Source of the DNA: Bacteroidota bacterium
Lineage (GTDB): Bacteria; Bacteroidota; Bacteroidia; B-17B0; Aurantibacillaceae
Reading direction: 5' to 3'
NCBI GenBank assembly: GCA_018267475.1
Contig: JAFDYI010000026.1
Location: forward strand, 1-53,530
DNA: 53,530 nt
A model generated the notes under the pieces. That model did no database searches, was not told the DNA's origin, and saw nothing but the letters and a program-made list of their open reading frames with translations. The position numbers and the translations under genes were made by a program. Shown in pieces: positions 7,868-17,083 of this stretch (positions are counted from its first letter, which is position 1; each line of letters begins with the position of its first letter).

Positions 7868-10800
7868 ATGAAAAAAAAACTATTTATCTGCTTAGCCGGC
7901 TTATTCGTTTTTACGGCTGCTGCACAAAGAGATTCCATCTTGAATAACAAGATGAACACCTTAAAAAAAACAGGGCAGTTAAACGGCGGCGAAGGTTACT
8001 ACAACCCCAATGGCGGCACTCCCCTTGTTATTACCATGCCCCCTAAAGCAAGTAGAAGAAACGGGGGTAACAACCAAGTGATGTCTTCTACCAGTTGCAA
8101 CTGCTGGATACCACGCGATATTACCTTTAGCGTAGTGCCTTTTAATGGTAGCGGCGGTAGCGGTGGCCCCGGAATGCCCCCCAACTACGCCAACGACGAT
8201 TGGAGTACCGTAGGTATCGCACTGCCCTTTAACTTTTGCTTATACGGAACTACCGTAGGCAATGCCGGCGACTCTTTATATATCAATAACAACGGAAATC
8301 TTACCTTTGGCACCCCTTTTTGGACTTATTCCGGAGCCTCTTTTCCTTGTACCGCAGGCGGTAGCACACCCGGCGCGTGCTTAGCTCCTTTTTGGGGCGA
8401 TGTAGAAACGACAAACCCCGGTAGCGGCTTTGTATATTATCAACTAACGCCTACGCATCTTATTGTACAGTGGGATAGCGTAGATTGCTATCAAATGGGC
8501 GGCGGAGCTAATGCCAACTTGCACAACACCTTTCAAATTATCATTACCAACGGCAGCGACCCTATTTTACCACCCGGCAACAACGTATCTTTTTGTTATG
8601 GCACCATGCAGTGGACAACCGGCGATGCCTCAAGTCCTTCTCCTTCGGGTAGCGGGTTTGGAGGCCCCTACCCTGCTACCGTCGGCATCAACAAAGGCGA
8701 TGGCTCTACCTACGTGCAGGTAAGTCGTTTTAATGCTGCTAATGCCACCTACACCAACCCGGCGGGTACACCGCCCAGCGGCGTGTATTGGCTCAACAAC
8801 AAATCGTTTTTCTTTAATGCCTGCGCATCAGGCAGTAACATCCCTCCGGTTTGTACATCGGGTATTTCTCCTTGCGGTATGGATACCCTCACCATTTGCT
8901 CGGTAGGCGATAGCATGACCAAACAAGTAAACTTTATAGGCCCCGAACCCACACAACAAGTAACCGTGGCTATATCATCATCTAACCTTCCTCCTTCGGC
9001 ATTATCGGTAGTATCTGCTACGCCCGGCACCACAGGCTCTTTAACCTTTATGATAACCAGCGGGGGCTTATCAGCAGGCAGCACTTATAGCGTAAATATA
9101 ACCGCCACCGACAATGGCACGCCCGCTGCCAGCACTACCATTACCTATATCATACGGATATTAAATACGGCCTTACCCAGTCCTAATATTAGCGTAACTC
9201 CCTCGGTAACATGCGGCAGCACACCTCCTGAAACCGTAACTCTAAATAATGCCAGCAGCTACGATAGTTATACATGGAGCAGCGGGCAAACCACCCCTTC
9301 TTTTACTACCAGCACTTCGGGTGTTGTGCAAGTTACCGTTACTAAAAACGGCTGCTCAAAAACAGGTGCTGCTACGGTTGTGTTTTATCCCCAGCCCAGC
9401 ATCAGCTTAGGAGGAATCTTGTCATACTGCCCTCCTTCTACCAACACTACTATTTTTGTAACACAGCCCGTTACAGGCGGAACAGCCCCTTTTAGTTACA
9501 ACTGGAGCAATGGAGCTACCACCTATTCTACCCAAGTAACCGGCGGAAGCTATAGTGTAACCGTAACCGATGCACATGGTTGTACTGCCTCAGGCACCAC
9601 TACCGTAATAGCTAATGGCGTTCCTACTTTAAGTATTAGTGCTATTGGAAGTCTATGCGCCGGGGTAGATACTCTGGTGTCTTCCGTAACTACGGCCACC
9701 AGCTACACATGGGCAGGCGGAGCCGGCATCGGTTCAGGCCCTACTTACACAGTAGCTGCTGCGGGCGTTTACACCTTAGCGCTTACCATAAACAGTTGTA
9801 CTACTATGGCCACCTACTCCTTAGCGCCTCCTATACAGCCTACCCTAACCGTGCGCGATACCAGTGTATGCAAAGGCACTTTAGTAACCATCACCCCAAT
9901 AGTCAGTCCGCCCAGCACGTATTCGTATGCCTGGTATAATGCAGCTAACGGCTTAATGGGTTCGGGCACTACTTTTAGTGTAGATTCAGCCGGAGTGTTT
10001 CATCTTACGGTTACCAACAACAATACCCGTTGCTCAGCTACTCAAACATTTAGCGTAAGCGTGGCACAAAACCCTACGGTAACGGTAACAGGAAATCAAA
10101 CCTATTGCAAAGGAAAAAGCGATTCTCTTAAAGCGGTTGTAGCCGGAGGTATAGCCCCTTACTCTTACACGTGGTCGCCTACGGGCGGCAGCGGCTCGGG
10201 CGCCCTGTATGTGCCCACCCCTCCTCTTAGCTCTTCTAATATGACCTACTCGGTGGTAGTGCTGGATACGAAAGGCTGTACGGCCTCTGGTCAAATTTTA
10301 TTAAAACAAAGCAATCCTCGTATTTTTGTACCCAACAATTCTATTTGCCCCGGCAAATGCGTCGTGCTTGGAGCCAATGGCTCCGGAACGGCACCCCTTA
10401 CTTATACATGGACTAATGTGGACGGAAGCATAAAAGCCAACACTAGACGAGATACCGTGTGCATACCGGGCACCTACAGCATCAGCATGACCGATGTATA
10501 TGGCTGTATGGCCACCGGCACCATAAGCGTGGTATATAACCCGGTACCCAATGCTAATTTTACCTGGGCTCCTACAATGCCCGATATGGGTACTCCGGCC
10601 GGCTTCAGCAATACCTCTACCGTAGCCACCGGCAGTATCAGCACCTATAATTGGAGTTTTGGCGATGGATCTTCTACCGATACGTCTTCTGCTATGAACC
10701 CTTCTTACACCTACAGTTTAGGTGGCACTTACTCGGTTACCCTGATGGTAAAAAGCGATAAAGGTTGTGTAAGCTCTACCACCGAAACGCTTAGTGTGCA

Positions 10801-11062
10801 ATATGTAATTGTAGCGCCTAACGTTATCACTCCTAACGGCGATGGAATAAACGAATACCTGTCTTTTAAAAATTTAGAATATTACCCAAACAGTACCTTA
10901 CAAATTTTTAATCGTTGGGGCTTGCGCTTATACCAAAACACCAATTATCAAAACGATTGGACCGGCAAAGAATACAGCGACGGAACGTATTTTTATATTT
11001 TGGAAGTACCCAAAAAAGGACAAACGATAAAAAACTTTTTTGAACTTTTAAAAGGGAAATAG
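7868..11062 (+). CDS. Large T9SS type B cargo protein with nidogen-like, SprB-type and PKD repeats
   Basis: 1064 residues from the ATG at 7868, chosen over an upstream in-frame TTG because it opens a signal peptide (MKKKLFICLAGLFVFTAAAQ). Residues about 90-310 resemble a nidogen-like domain (LPFNFCLYGT, APFWGDVET, LIVQWDSV, NTFQIIITNG). Tandem Ig-like and SprB-type repeats follow (GTAPFSYNWSNGATT, YSVTVTDAHGC). A PKD domain (YNWSFGDGSSTDTSSAM) lies near 930-970. The last 85 residues are a type B sorting domain (VITPNGDGINEYLSF, IFNRWGLRLYQ, WTGKEYSDGTYFY). This looks like a surface-displayed adhesin or matrix protein. Codons are richer in GC and Thr/Ser than neighbours, as usual for such proteins. 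Confidence 0.88.
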   Translation: MKKKLFICLAGLFVFTAAAQRDSILNNKMNTLKKTGQLNGGEGYYNPNGGTPLVITMPPKASRRNGGNNQVMSSTSCNCWIPRDITFSVVPFNGSGGSGGPGMPPNYANDDWSTVGIALPFNFCLYGTTVGNAGDSLYINNNGNLTFGTPFWTYSGASFPCTAGGSTPGACLAPFWGDVETTNPGSGFVYYQLTPTHLIVQWDSVDCYQMGGGANANLHNTFQIIITNGSDPILPPGNNVSFCYGTMQWTTGDASSPSPSGSGFGGPYPATVGINKGDGSTYVQVSRFNAANATYTNPAGTPPSGVYWLNNKSFFFNACASGSNIPPVCTSGISPCGMDTLTICSVGDSMTKQVNFIGPEPTQQVTVAISSSNLPPSALSVVSATPGTTGSLTFMITSGGLSAGSTYSVNITATDNGTPAASTTITYIIRILNTALPSPNISVTPSVTCGSTPPETVTLNNASSYDSYTWSSGQTTPSFTTSTSGVVQVTVTKNGCSKTGAATVVFYPQPSISLGGILSYCPPSTNTTIFVTQPVTGGTAPFSYNWSNGATTYSTQVTGGSYSVTVTDAHGCTASGTTTVIANGVPTLSISAIGSLCAGVDTLVSSVTTATSYTWAGGAGIGSGPTYTVAAAGVYTLALTINSCTTMATYSLAPPIQPTLTVRDTSVCKGTLVTITPIVSPPSTYSYAWYNAANGLMGSGTTFSVDSAGVFHLTVTNNNTRCSATQTFSVSVAQNPTVTVTGNQTYCKGKSDSLKAVVAGGIAPYSYTWSPTGGSGSGALYVPTPPLSSSNMTYSVVVLDTKGCTASGQILLKQSNPRIFVPNNSICPGKCVVLGANGSGTAPLTYTWTNVDGSIKANTRRDTVCIPGTYSISMTDVYGCMATGTISVVYNPVPNANFTWAPTMPDMGTPAGFSNTSTVATGSISTYNWSFGDGSSTDTSSAMNPSYTYSLGGTYSVTLMVKSDKGCVSSTTETLSVQYVIVAPNVITPNGDGINEYLSFKNLEYYPNSTLQIFNRWGLRLYQNTNYQNDWTGKEYSDGTYFYILEVPKKGQTIKNFFELLKGK

Positions 11063-11239
11063 TTTGTATTTGTTGTGCGTGCTTTTTAAAATACTTCCTC
11101 GTAAGGTAGGGAGTTGTGCCTTGTTGCCTTTGCTCATTGAAACAGCAAAACCAATGGCCATAACCTTGAAAAGCAAATGCAGGATTTATATTTTTTTGCT
11201 GACCAAAAACGTGTGTTTTATACTGATGTAAAAAAATAG

Positions 11240-11247
11240 TACCTTTG
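11240..11247 (+). promoter_or_regulatory. -7 box TACCTTTG for the VCBS protein gene
   Basis: Exact TAnnTTTG match about 20 bases before the ATG at 11268, with TTTTA 19 bases upstream as an imperfect -33 element. The rest of the 11063-11267 gap shows no gene. Confidence 0.5.
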
Positions 11248-11267
11248 AACTGTTTAATACCAACAAC

Positions 11268-13427
11268 ATGATAAAAAAAATACTACTAAGCCTGGCTGCC
11301 TTATTAACTGCATATAGCAGCAACCAAGCACAAAACCTGTGTTTTAGGCCTGCGGCAACTTATAGTGCAGGAGTGGGCCCTGTGGGCATCTGCTCGGCCG
11401 ATTTTAATGGCGATGGGCATCCTGATGTGGCAGTAGCTAATAATAATAGTAATAATGTTTCCATTTTATTAGGTTCAGCTGCAGGAACGCTTTCGGCTGC
11501 TGTGAATTACTTAGTTGGAGTATTTCCATTCGGAATATGTTCTGCTGATTTTAATGGAGATGGACACCCTGATGTAGCAGTAACTAACTCAAATGACAAT
11601 AGTGTTTCTATTTTATTAGGCTCGGCTACAGGTACGCTTTCAATATCTGGAAATTATTTAGTTGGAAGTCTTCCGGAGAAAATATGCTCTGCTGATTTTA
11701 ATAGTGATGGGCACCCTGATGTAGCGGTGGCTAACTATGGCGACAGTAGCGTTTCTATTTTATTAGGAAATGCCGTAGGTGCTTTTTCTGCCGCTGTAAG
11801 TTATACAATAGGGGCTGACCCTTATGATATCTGCTGTGCTGACTTTAATAGTGACGGGCATCCAGATGTCGCAATAACTGATGATACCCACACCTACATG
11901 TCTATTTTATTTGGATCTGCTACTGGAACTCTATCAACAGCGGTACCTAATGGTACATTCCGCTATAGGAAGATATGTTCTGCCGATTTTAACTCTGATG
12001 GGCATCCTGATGTGGCAGCACTTTATAATCCTTTAGCCCCACTTTCTATTTTATTAGGGTCTGCTACGGGCACCTTATCCGTGCAAGCGACCTATAGCCT
12101 TATTATGCCTAGCCTTATATGTTCTGCTGATTTTAACATAGATGGCCACCCGGATGTGGCGGTAACTACAGTTAACAACAATGTTTCTATTTTGTTGGGA
12201 TCTGCAACAGGCGCGCTATCTCTTCCTGAAAACTACAGATTAGGAAATGGTGCGAGTGATATTTGTTCTGCTGATTTTAACAATGATGGATACCCTGATA
12301 TAGCGGCAGCAATTTCGGATAGTATATCTATTCTATTAAGCAATCCTGTTATACCACACGCGGTTGCTAATCCGGTAATTATTTGTCAAGGAGAAAGCGC
12401 TTCTTTATATGCTTCCGGCGCAAACACCTACACGTGGAGTACCGGCGCTGCTACAGCTACTATTAGCGTTACCCCCACGGTAAGCACCACCTATAGTGTG
12501 GTGGGTACCAACACAATGGGCTGTTCCAACACGGCTACTGTAAATATAAGTGTAGTGAGCCCACCTACCCCTCAAATATGCGAGGTAACTACCGATAGCG
12601 CAAGCCACTACAACTACAATATAGTATTTTGGGAGAACACCCAATATCCCGCAGCAGATAGCTTTAAGGTATATCGCTATGATGGTTTAACCAATTCATA
12701 TATAAGGTTAGCCACCCTAAGCAAAGATAGCAGTCGTTTTGTAGATACACTACGGCATCATGGCAGCCTTAGCGGCACTAACGGAGACCCCAACAGCAGC
12801 CCTCAAAAATACGTTATTACACTAAAAGATACCTGCGGCAACGAAAGCGCCAAAAGCCCTTACCATGTTACGGAGTTTTTGCAAAACCAGTACAATGGTA
12901 ATTTTAATGTAAGCCAATATCAGATAGAGAGCAGTCAAAGCAACCCGGTAACGGGTTACGCCTTATATAGAGATAATAATAATACAGGTGTTTTTGTGCC
13001 TATAGCCATAATACCCAGCGGTGCCACCTCTGCCACAGATCCCAGCTACAGCAGCTACCCAAATGCCGCATATAGAGTAGATGTATTGGGCTTTAGCTGT
13101 ACGGTAGCGGGGCGCTATGCCAACCCCAACCAAGTACAGGCCTTAAAGCAAAAAAGCCATAGCAATTCTACCGCGCGAGTAAGCAGCGGCATTGCTTCTT
13201 ATGACAATAAAACAGGTTTTAATGTGTACCCAAACCCCGGCAGCGGTATATTTACCATTAGTGCTCAAAAAGAGTTGGGGAGCGTGGAGGTGTATAACCT
13301 GCTGAACCAGTTGGTATATAAAATAAACAGCCAGGAAAAACAGATACAGATAGACCTAAGCACTTTTGATAGTGGGGTATATTATTTGCGTAGTCAAAGT
13401 GCAGCAGCCAAATTGATAAAACAGTAA
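11268..13427 (+). CDS. VCBS/FG-GAP repeat surface protein with T9SS type A sorting domain
   Basis: 719 residues. Signal peptide (KKILLSLAALLTAYSSNQAQ), then seven tandem repeats of about 48 residues (about 30-365), each with the calcium-binding loop DFNxDGxPDVA and a following VSILLGSA(T)G strand, as in integrin-like FG-GAP/VCBS propellers. An Ig-like segment follows (about 370-430, TYTWSTGAATATISV), then a fibronectin-like stretch, and a type A sorting domain at the end (FNVYPNPGSGIFTI, VEVYNLLNQLV, LSTFDSGVYYLRS). Seven blades fit one closed propeller. Likely a cell-surface adhesin or carbohydrate-interacting protein; ligand unknown. Confidence 0.9.
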   Translation: MIKKILLSLAALLTAYSSNQAQNLCFRPAATYSAGVGPVGICSADFNGDGHPDVAVANNNSNNVSILLGSAAGTLSAAVNYLVGVFPFGICSADFNGDGHPDVAVTNSNDNSVSILLGSATGTLSISGNYLVGSLPEKICSADFNSDGHPDVAVANYGDSSVSILLGNAVGAFSAAVSYTIGADPYDICCADFNSDGHPDVAITDDTHTYMSILFGSATGTLSTAVPNGTFRYRKICSADFNSDGHPDVAALYNPLAPLSILLGSATGTLSVQATYSLIMPSLICSADFNIDGHPDVAVTTVNNNVSILLGSATGALSLPENYRLGNGASDICSADFNNDGYPDIAAAISDSISILLSNPVIPHAVANPVIICQGESASLYASGANTYTWSTGAATATISVTPTVSTTYSVVGTNTMGCSNTATVNISVVSPPTPQICEVTTDSASHYNYNIVFWENTQYPAADSFKVYRYDGLTNSYIRLATLSKDSSRFVDTLRHHGSLSGTNGDPNSSPQKYVITLKDTCGNESAKSPYHVTEFLQNQYNGNFNVSQYQIESSQSNPVTGYALYRDNNNTGVFVPIAIIPSGATSATDPSYSSYPNAAYRVDVLGFSCTVAGRYANPNQVQALKQKSHSNSTARVSSGIASYDNKTGFNVYPNPGSGIFTISAQKELGSVEVYNLLNQLVYKINSQEKQIQIDLSTFDSGVYYLRSQSAAAKLIKQ

Positions 13428-13503
13428 TTTTTTCTACCGTATTTTTATTTTAAAGAGTTCCATGTTGCTTAATTCCTATAGTGGCAAGAGTGGTAAAAAA
13501 TAG

Positions 13504-13534
13504 TTGCGTAAAATATAAAATACACGTATATTTG
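13504..13534 (+). promoter_or_regulatory. Promoter TTG-N20-TATATTTG for the RHH/PIN pair
   Basis: -33 TTG at 13504-13506 and an exact -7 box at 13527-13534, spaced 20 bases, ending 20 bases before the antitoxin ATG. A TTTGCATTTGCAAA inverted repeat overlaps the end of the -7 box (from 13531) and could be the site where the RHH antitoxin represses its own operon; this last point is inference. Confidence 0.6.
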
Positions 13535-13554
13535 CATTTGCAAACACACGTATT

Positions 13555-13803
13555 ATGCTAAGTAAATTAACACTAACTGTTGAAAAAGACATTATAGAAT
13601 TAGCGAAAGTATATGCGCACGAAAAAGGCCGCAGCCTTTCTGACGTAATCGAGAACTATCTTAAAGTTTTGGTGCAAAAAAATCAAGATAAGGAGGAGGT
13701 TCCTCCCTCTGTAAAAAAACTGATAGGCTCCATGAAAGCTCCCAAAAATTTTGATTACAAAAAAGAATTTGAGCGCGCTATAACAAAAAAATACACTAAG
13801 TAG
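13555..13803 (+). CDS. Ribbon-helix-helix antitoxin (DUF6364-like)
   Basis: 82 residues. The first 45 form a ribbon-helix-helix pattern: a beta strand (KLTLTVEKD), then helices (IIELAKVYAHEKG, SLSDVIENYLKVL). The Lys/Glu-rich tail (KNFDYKKEFERAITKKY) is the sort of segment that wraps a PIN toxin. Its TAG stop is followed at once by the TTG start of the PIN gene, so the two are translationally coupled. Likely role: neutralise the toxin and autorepress the operon. Confidence 0.75.
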   Translation: MLSKLTLTVEKDIIELAKVYAHEKGRSLSDVIENYLKVLVQKNQDKEEVPPSVKKLIGSMKAPKNFDYKKEFERAITKKYTK

Positions 13804-14229
13804 TTGAAACATTTTTTGCTAGATACGAATGTAGTGATTGATTTTCTTGTAGATAGAAAACCATTTTCGCATTCAGCAGCAAAACTTTTTGGTTTGTCGC
13901 ACAAAAACAAGGTCAAGCTATATATAACGGCTGTTTCTTACAACGTTATTTATTATCTGTATAGAAAAGACACCACCCATGAGGAGGCAATAAAAACATT
14001 GAGAGCCATTGAGCAACTAACCGAAACGATTGATACAACCAACCAAGCCATAAAAAATGCACTCTATTCAGACTTTAAAGACTTTGAAGATGCCGTGCAA
14101 TACTATACAGCCAAAACAAATAAAAAAATAGATGCTATAGTTACAAGAAATGGCGTTGATTTTAAATTAAGTAAAATACCTGTTTTAACCCCTAATGAAG
14201 CCGTTGGAGTAATAGAAAGTATCCGTTAA
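13804..14229 (+). CDS. PIN-domain toxin (VapC-like ribonuclease)
   Basis: 141 residues from TTG 13804, the codon right after the antitoxin stop. PIN landmarks are present: the N-terminal LLDTNVVIDFLVDRKPF with the first catalytic Asp, an acidic DFEDAVQYYTA block in the middle, and the C-terminal DAIVTRNGVDF, which closes the Mg2+-dependent nuclease site. Such toxins cleave tRNA or rRNA. All acidic positions appear intact, so it should be active when the antitoxin is lost. Target unknown. Confidence 0.82.
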   Translation: MKHFLLDTNVVIDFLVDRKPFSHSAAKLFGLSHKNKVKLYITAVSYNVIYYLYRKDTTHEEAIKTLRAIEQLTETIDTTNQAIKNALYSDFKDFEDAVQYYTAKTNKKIDAIVTRNGVDFKLSKIPVLTPNEAVGVIESIR

Positions 14230-14248
14230 GAACGCCAGTCCAAACACG

Positions 14249-16237
14249 ATGCGCAGTACCTCATTCAAATATATTTTTTTTATACTAGTGGTAGTAATAA
14301 ATATATGGGCTCATGGTCAAAATATAGATTCTTTGATGCGTATAGCCGCTAAGCCCGACGCAGATAGCCTGAGCGTGTTCGCTTTAAATAGCTTAAGCAC
14401 CAAATATCTAAACGAAGGTAATTATTCCGAGGCTATTCTATACGGCAACAAAGCCATAGAGCTATCAAGAAAAATAAAAGACAAAAAAAATTTAATGAAA
14501 AGCCTTTTAAATATAGGCGTGTTGTATATAGATAAAGGAGATTATCTGGAGGCTCAAAAAAACTTATTGCAAAGCCTTACTCTATCAGAAGAATTAGGGG
14601 CTGAAAAACAAGAGGCCATTATATACAACGAGTTAGGCATTTTAAATTACTCCCTTCATAATTACGACCAAGCGATAAATTACCACACCTTATCCATAAA
14701 AATAAGTGATAAAATAAAAAACAACAAAAACAACGTATCTAACTATTTAGGGTTGGGAGATATTTTTTCAGACAAAGGCGATTTTTCTAAAGCGTTGCTT
14801 TATTACACAAAGGCGCAGCAAGTGGCAGCAAATATAGGAGATAAGGACAACGTAGCCATTGCATATAATAATATGGGTACTTTGTTTCAGAGTAATAATT
14901 TTTTTGAAAAAGCGCTAATCTATTATTTAAAAAGCGCCGAGATACACCAACAAATTGGCAACATAGAAAATGAAGCTATTAGTTATTTAAACATAGCTGC
15001 TACGTATATAAAATTAAAAAAATATCAAGAGGCTGAGGTATATTTAAAAAAAGGATATGTGCTGAGCGAGCAAATGGGTGGTAGAGAGTTTTTGCAAGAA
15101 CTATACCGGATACAGTACGGACTGGATAGCATAAAAAATGATTACAAATCGGTTTTCAAGCACTTTAAACTATACAAAATATATGGAGACAGCATTGAGA
15201 ATGCCGATGTGTCAAAAAAAATAGTACAAGAGCAAATGCAATATACCTTTGATAAAAAAGAAGCGGCAGATAAAGTAATTCGGGATAAAAAAGAGCTTCT
15301 TGATGCGCAAGAGAAAAAGAGGCAACGCCTTATTATGTGGTTTATTATAGTCGCCGGAATAGGAGCATCTATAGCCGCTTTGCTTATTTTTAGAAGCTTA
15401 CAACTCAATAAAAAGAAAAATAAAATAATCGAACTGCAAAAAACAGAGGTAGAGCAAAAAAACACGGAAATAGAGCGTAAACAAAAAGAAATAGTAGATT
15501 CTATAACTTATGCTAAACGCATACAAACATCTATCTTGCCCCCTTTAGAGGATATAAAACAGGCAATACCCAACTCTTTTATTTTATTTAAACCAAAAGA
15601 TATTGTAAGCGGAGATTTTTATTGGTTCAATAAAAAAAATAATTATTTTTTTCTTGCCGCGGCCGATTGCACAGGACACGGCGTTCCTGGTGCTTTTATG
15701 AGCATGCTTAATATGGAAAAACTTACCGAAGCATTAGAAAGCACCGATACGCCCGGAGAAATTTTGAGCTTAGTAAACATAGGTTTAAAAAAAGCGCTAC
15801 GGCAGTCGGATAAAGAAGGGGCTAGCCGAGACGGAATGGATATAGCTCTTTTAAAGATAGATACTGCATTAAACCACATACAGTATGCCGGAGCTAACAG
15901 GCCGTTGTGGCTTATAAGAAAAAATACAAATATGGTGGAGGAAACCAAAGCCACAAAAGTAGCGATTGGCGGTTTAACCGAAGATGCGCAACGTTTTGAG
16001 GAACATTCTTTTTATTTGCAAAAAGGGGATACCATTTATATATGCAGCGATGGTTATGCCGACCAGTTTGGGAAAAATGATAAAAAACTAATGACAAAAA
16101 AATTTAAAGAAGAGTTGTTGTCCATTCAGCACCTTTCTATAGAAGAACAAAAAAAACACCTAAACGATTTTATAGATGATTGGAAGCAAGGCACAGAGCA
16201 AACCGATGATATACTAGTGATAGGGTTTCGGTGCTAA
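14249..16237 (+). CDS. TPR sensor with SpoIIE/PP2C-like serine phosphatase domain
   Basis: 662 residues. Signal peptide (about 1-24), tandem TPR repeats (about 40-310; YLEAQKNLLQSLTLSEELGAE and similar), one membrane segment (about 362-382, LIMWFIIVAGIGASIAALLIF), a charged coiled coil (about 385-420), and a SpoIIE-type phosphatase domain to the end. The metal-site signatures GDFYWF, AADCTGHGVPGAF, DGMDIALL and YICSDGYADQFG are intact. The layout suggests a periplasmic TPR input driving a cytoplasmic phosphatase, as in partner-switching control. It is a distant paralogue of the pair at 37424-41920. It may be co-transcribed with the PIN pair, 19 bases upstream. Confidence 0.85.
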   Translation: MRSTSFKYIFFILVVVINIWAHGQNIDSLMRIAAKPDADSLSVFALNSLSTKYLNEGNYSEAILYGNKAIELSRKIKDKKNLMKSLLNIGVLYIDKGDYLEAQKNLLQSLTLSEELGAEKQEAIIYNELGILNYSLHNYDQAINYHTLSIKISDKIKNNKNNVSNYLGLGDIFSDKGDFSKALLYYTKAQQVAANIGDKDNVAIAYNNMGTLFQSNNFFEKALIYYLKSAEIHQQIGNIENEAISYLNIAATYIKLKKYQEAEVYLKKGYVLSEQMGGREFLQELYRIQYGLDSIKNDYKSVFKHFKLYKIYGDSIENADVSKKIVQEQMQYTFDKKEAADKVIRDKKELLDAQEKKRQRLIMWFIIVAGIGASIAALLIFRSLQLNKKKNKIIELQKTEVEQKNTEIERKQKEIVDSITYAKRIQTSILPPLEDIKQAIPNSFILFKPKDIVSGDFYWFNKKNNYFFLAAADCTGHGVPGAFMSMLNMEKLTEALESTDTPGEILSLVNIGLKKALRQSDKEGASRDGMDIALLKIDTALNHIQYAGANRPLWLIRKNTNMVEETKATKVAIGGLTEDAQRFEEHSFYLQKGDTIYICSDGYADQFGKNDKKLMTKKFKEELLSIQHLSIEEQKKHLNDFIDDWKQGTEQTDDILVIGFRC

Positions 16238-16287
16238 TACTCGCATAGAACTTTTATCATGGTGTAAAATACTAGGCCTTTTAGGAG

Positions 16288-17082
16288 TCAATATGGGCTT
16301 TGTTTTTTTAACAGTGCATACAAGCAACTTGGGAAAAAGCGCTTGATATATACACTCCATATTTCTTTTCTTCCTATCAGTATTTCGTGTTTTTTAGTTT
16401 TAATAGCCATAAGAATTTCTTGAGCACAATCTTGAGCACTCATAGCGTGGATATGCGTTGGATCCATTTGTTTATGCGTGCTGCCATCAGCCAATATAGC
16501 TTGTTGCGAGATGTTGGTTTTTATTTTACCGGGGCACACCAACAATACCGATATATGATTTTTTTCTTCTTCCAAACGCAACGATTCGAAATAACCGTGC
16601 AACGCATGTTTGGCGGCCGAGTAGGTGGAGCGCAAATAAAAACCAAATTTACCCGCAATGCTGCTAACTACCACTAAGTGGCCGCCGCCTTGTTTTTGCA
16701 TAACAGGCAATACGGCTTTTGCTAAAGCTACTTGCGCAAAATAGTTTATTTCAAAAAGGCTACGCTCTACGTGCGGCTGTGTGGCAGCAGCGCTTGAGCG
16801 TTGGCTCATGCCTCCGTTGTTTATTAAAATATCAACGCGTCCAAATTTTTGTACTATTTCCGCAACGTAGGCATCGGCTTTTGAGGTATTGGATAAATCA
16901 AAAGGCAACACTAAAAACGCATCTTCTTTTAATAGTGCTTGCTGGGCTATTTCTTTCAGTTTAGATTCATTGCGTGCCGATAAAACAATATAAGCACCTT
17001 GTTGAGCTAATGCAAAAACAAGAGCCTCTCCAATTCCTGAAGAGGCTCCGGTTATCCAAACCACTTTTTTTGAAAAAAACAT
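16288..17082 (-). CDS. Short-chain dehydrogenase/reductase
   Basis: 264 residues from the ATG at 17082, 1 base after the upstream gene's stop codon. Classical SDR: the cofactor motif TGASSGIG near residue 13, the NNGG motif, catalytic Ser in VVVSSIAGKFG and the YSAAKHAL Tyr-Lys pair. Arg in SARNES after the second strand suggests NADP(H). The tail has a basic FFPSCLYALLKK segment that might touch membrane, as in DHRS7-like enzymes. Substrate unknown. It is the second gene of a minus-strand pair with the GT5-like gene. Confidence 0.85.
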   Translation of the reverse strand: MFFSKKVVWITGASSGIGEALVFALAQQGAYIVLSARNESKLKEIAQQALLKEDAFLVLPFDLSNTSKADAYVAEIVQKFGRVDILINNGGMSQRSSAAATQPHVERSLFEINYFAQVALAKAVLPVMQKQGGGHLVVVSSIAGKFGFYLRSTYSAAKHALHGYFESLRLEEEKNHISVLLVCPGKIKTNISQQAILADGSTHKQMDPTHIHAMSAQDCAQEILMAIKTKKHEILIGRKEIWSVYIKRFFPSCLYALLKKQSPY

Positions 17083-17083
17083 A

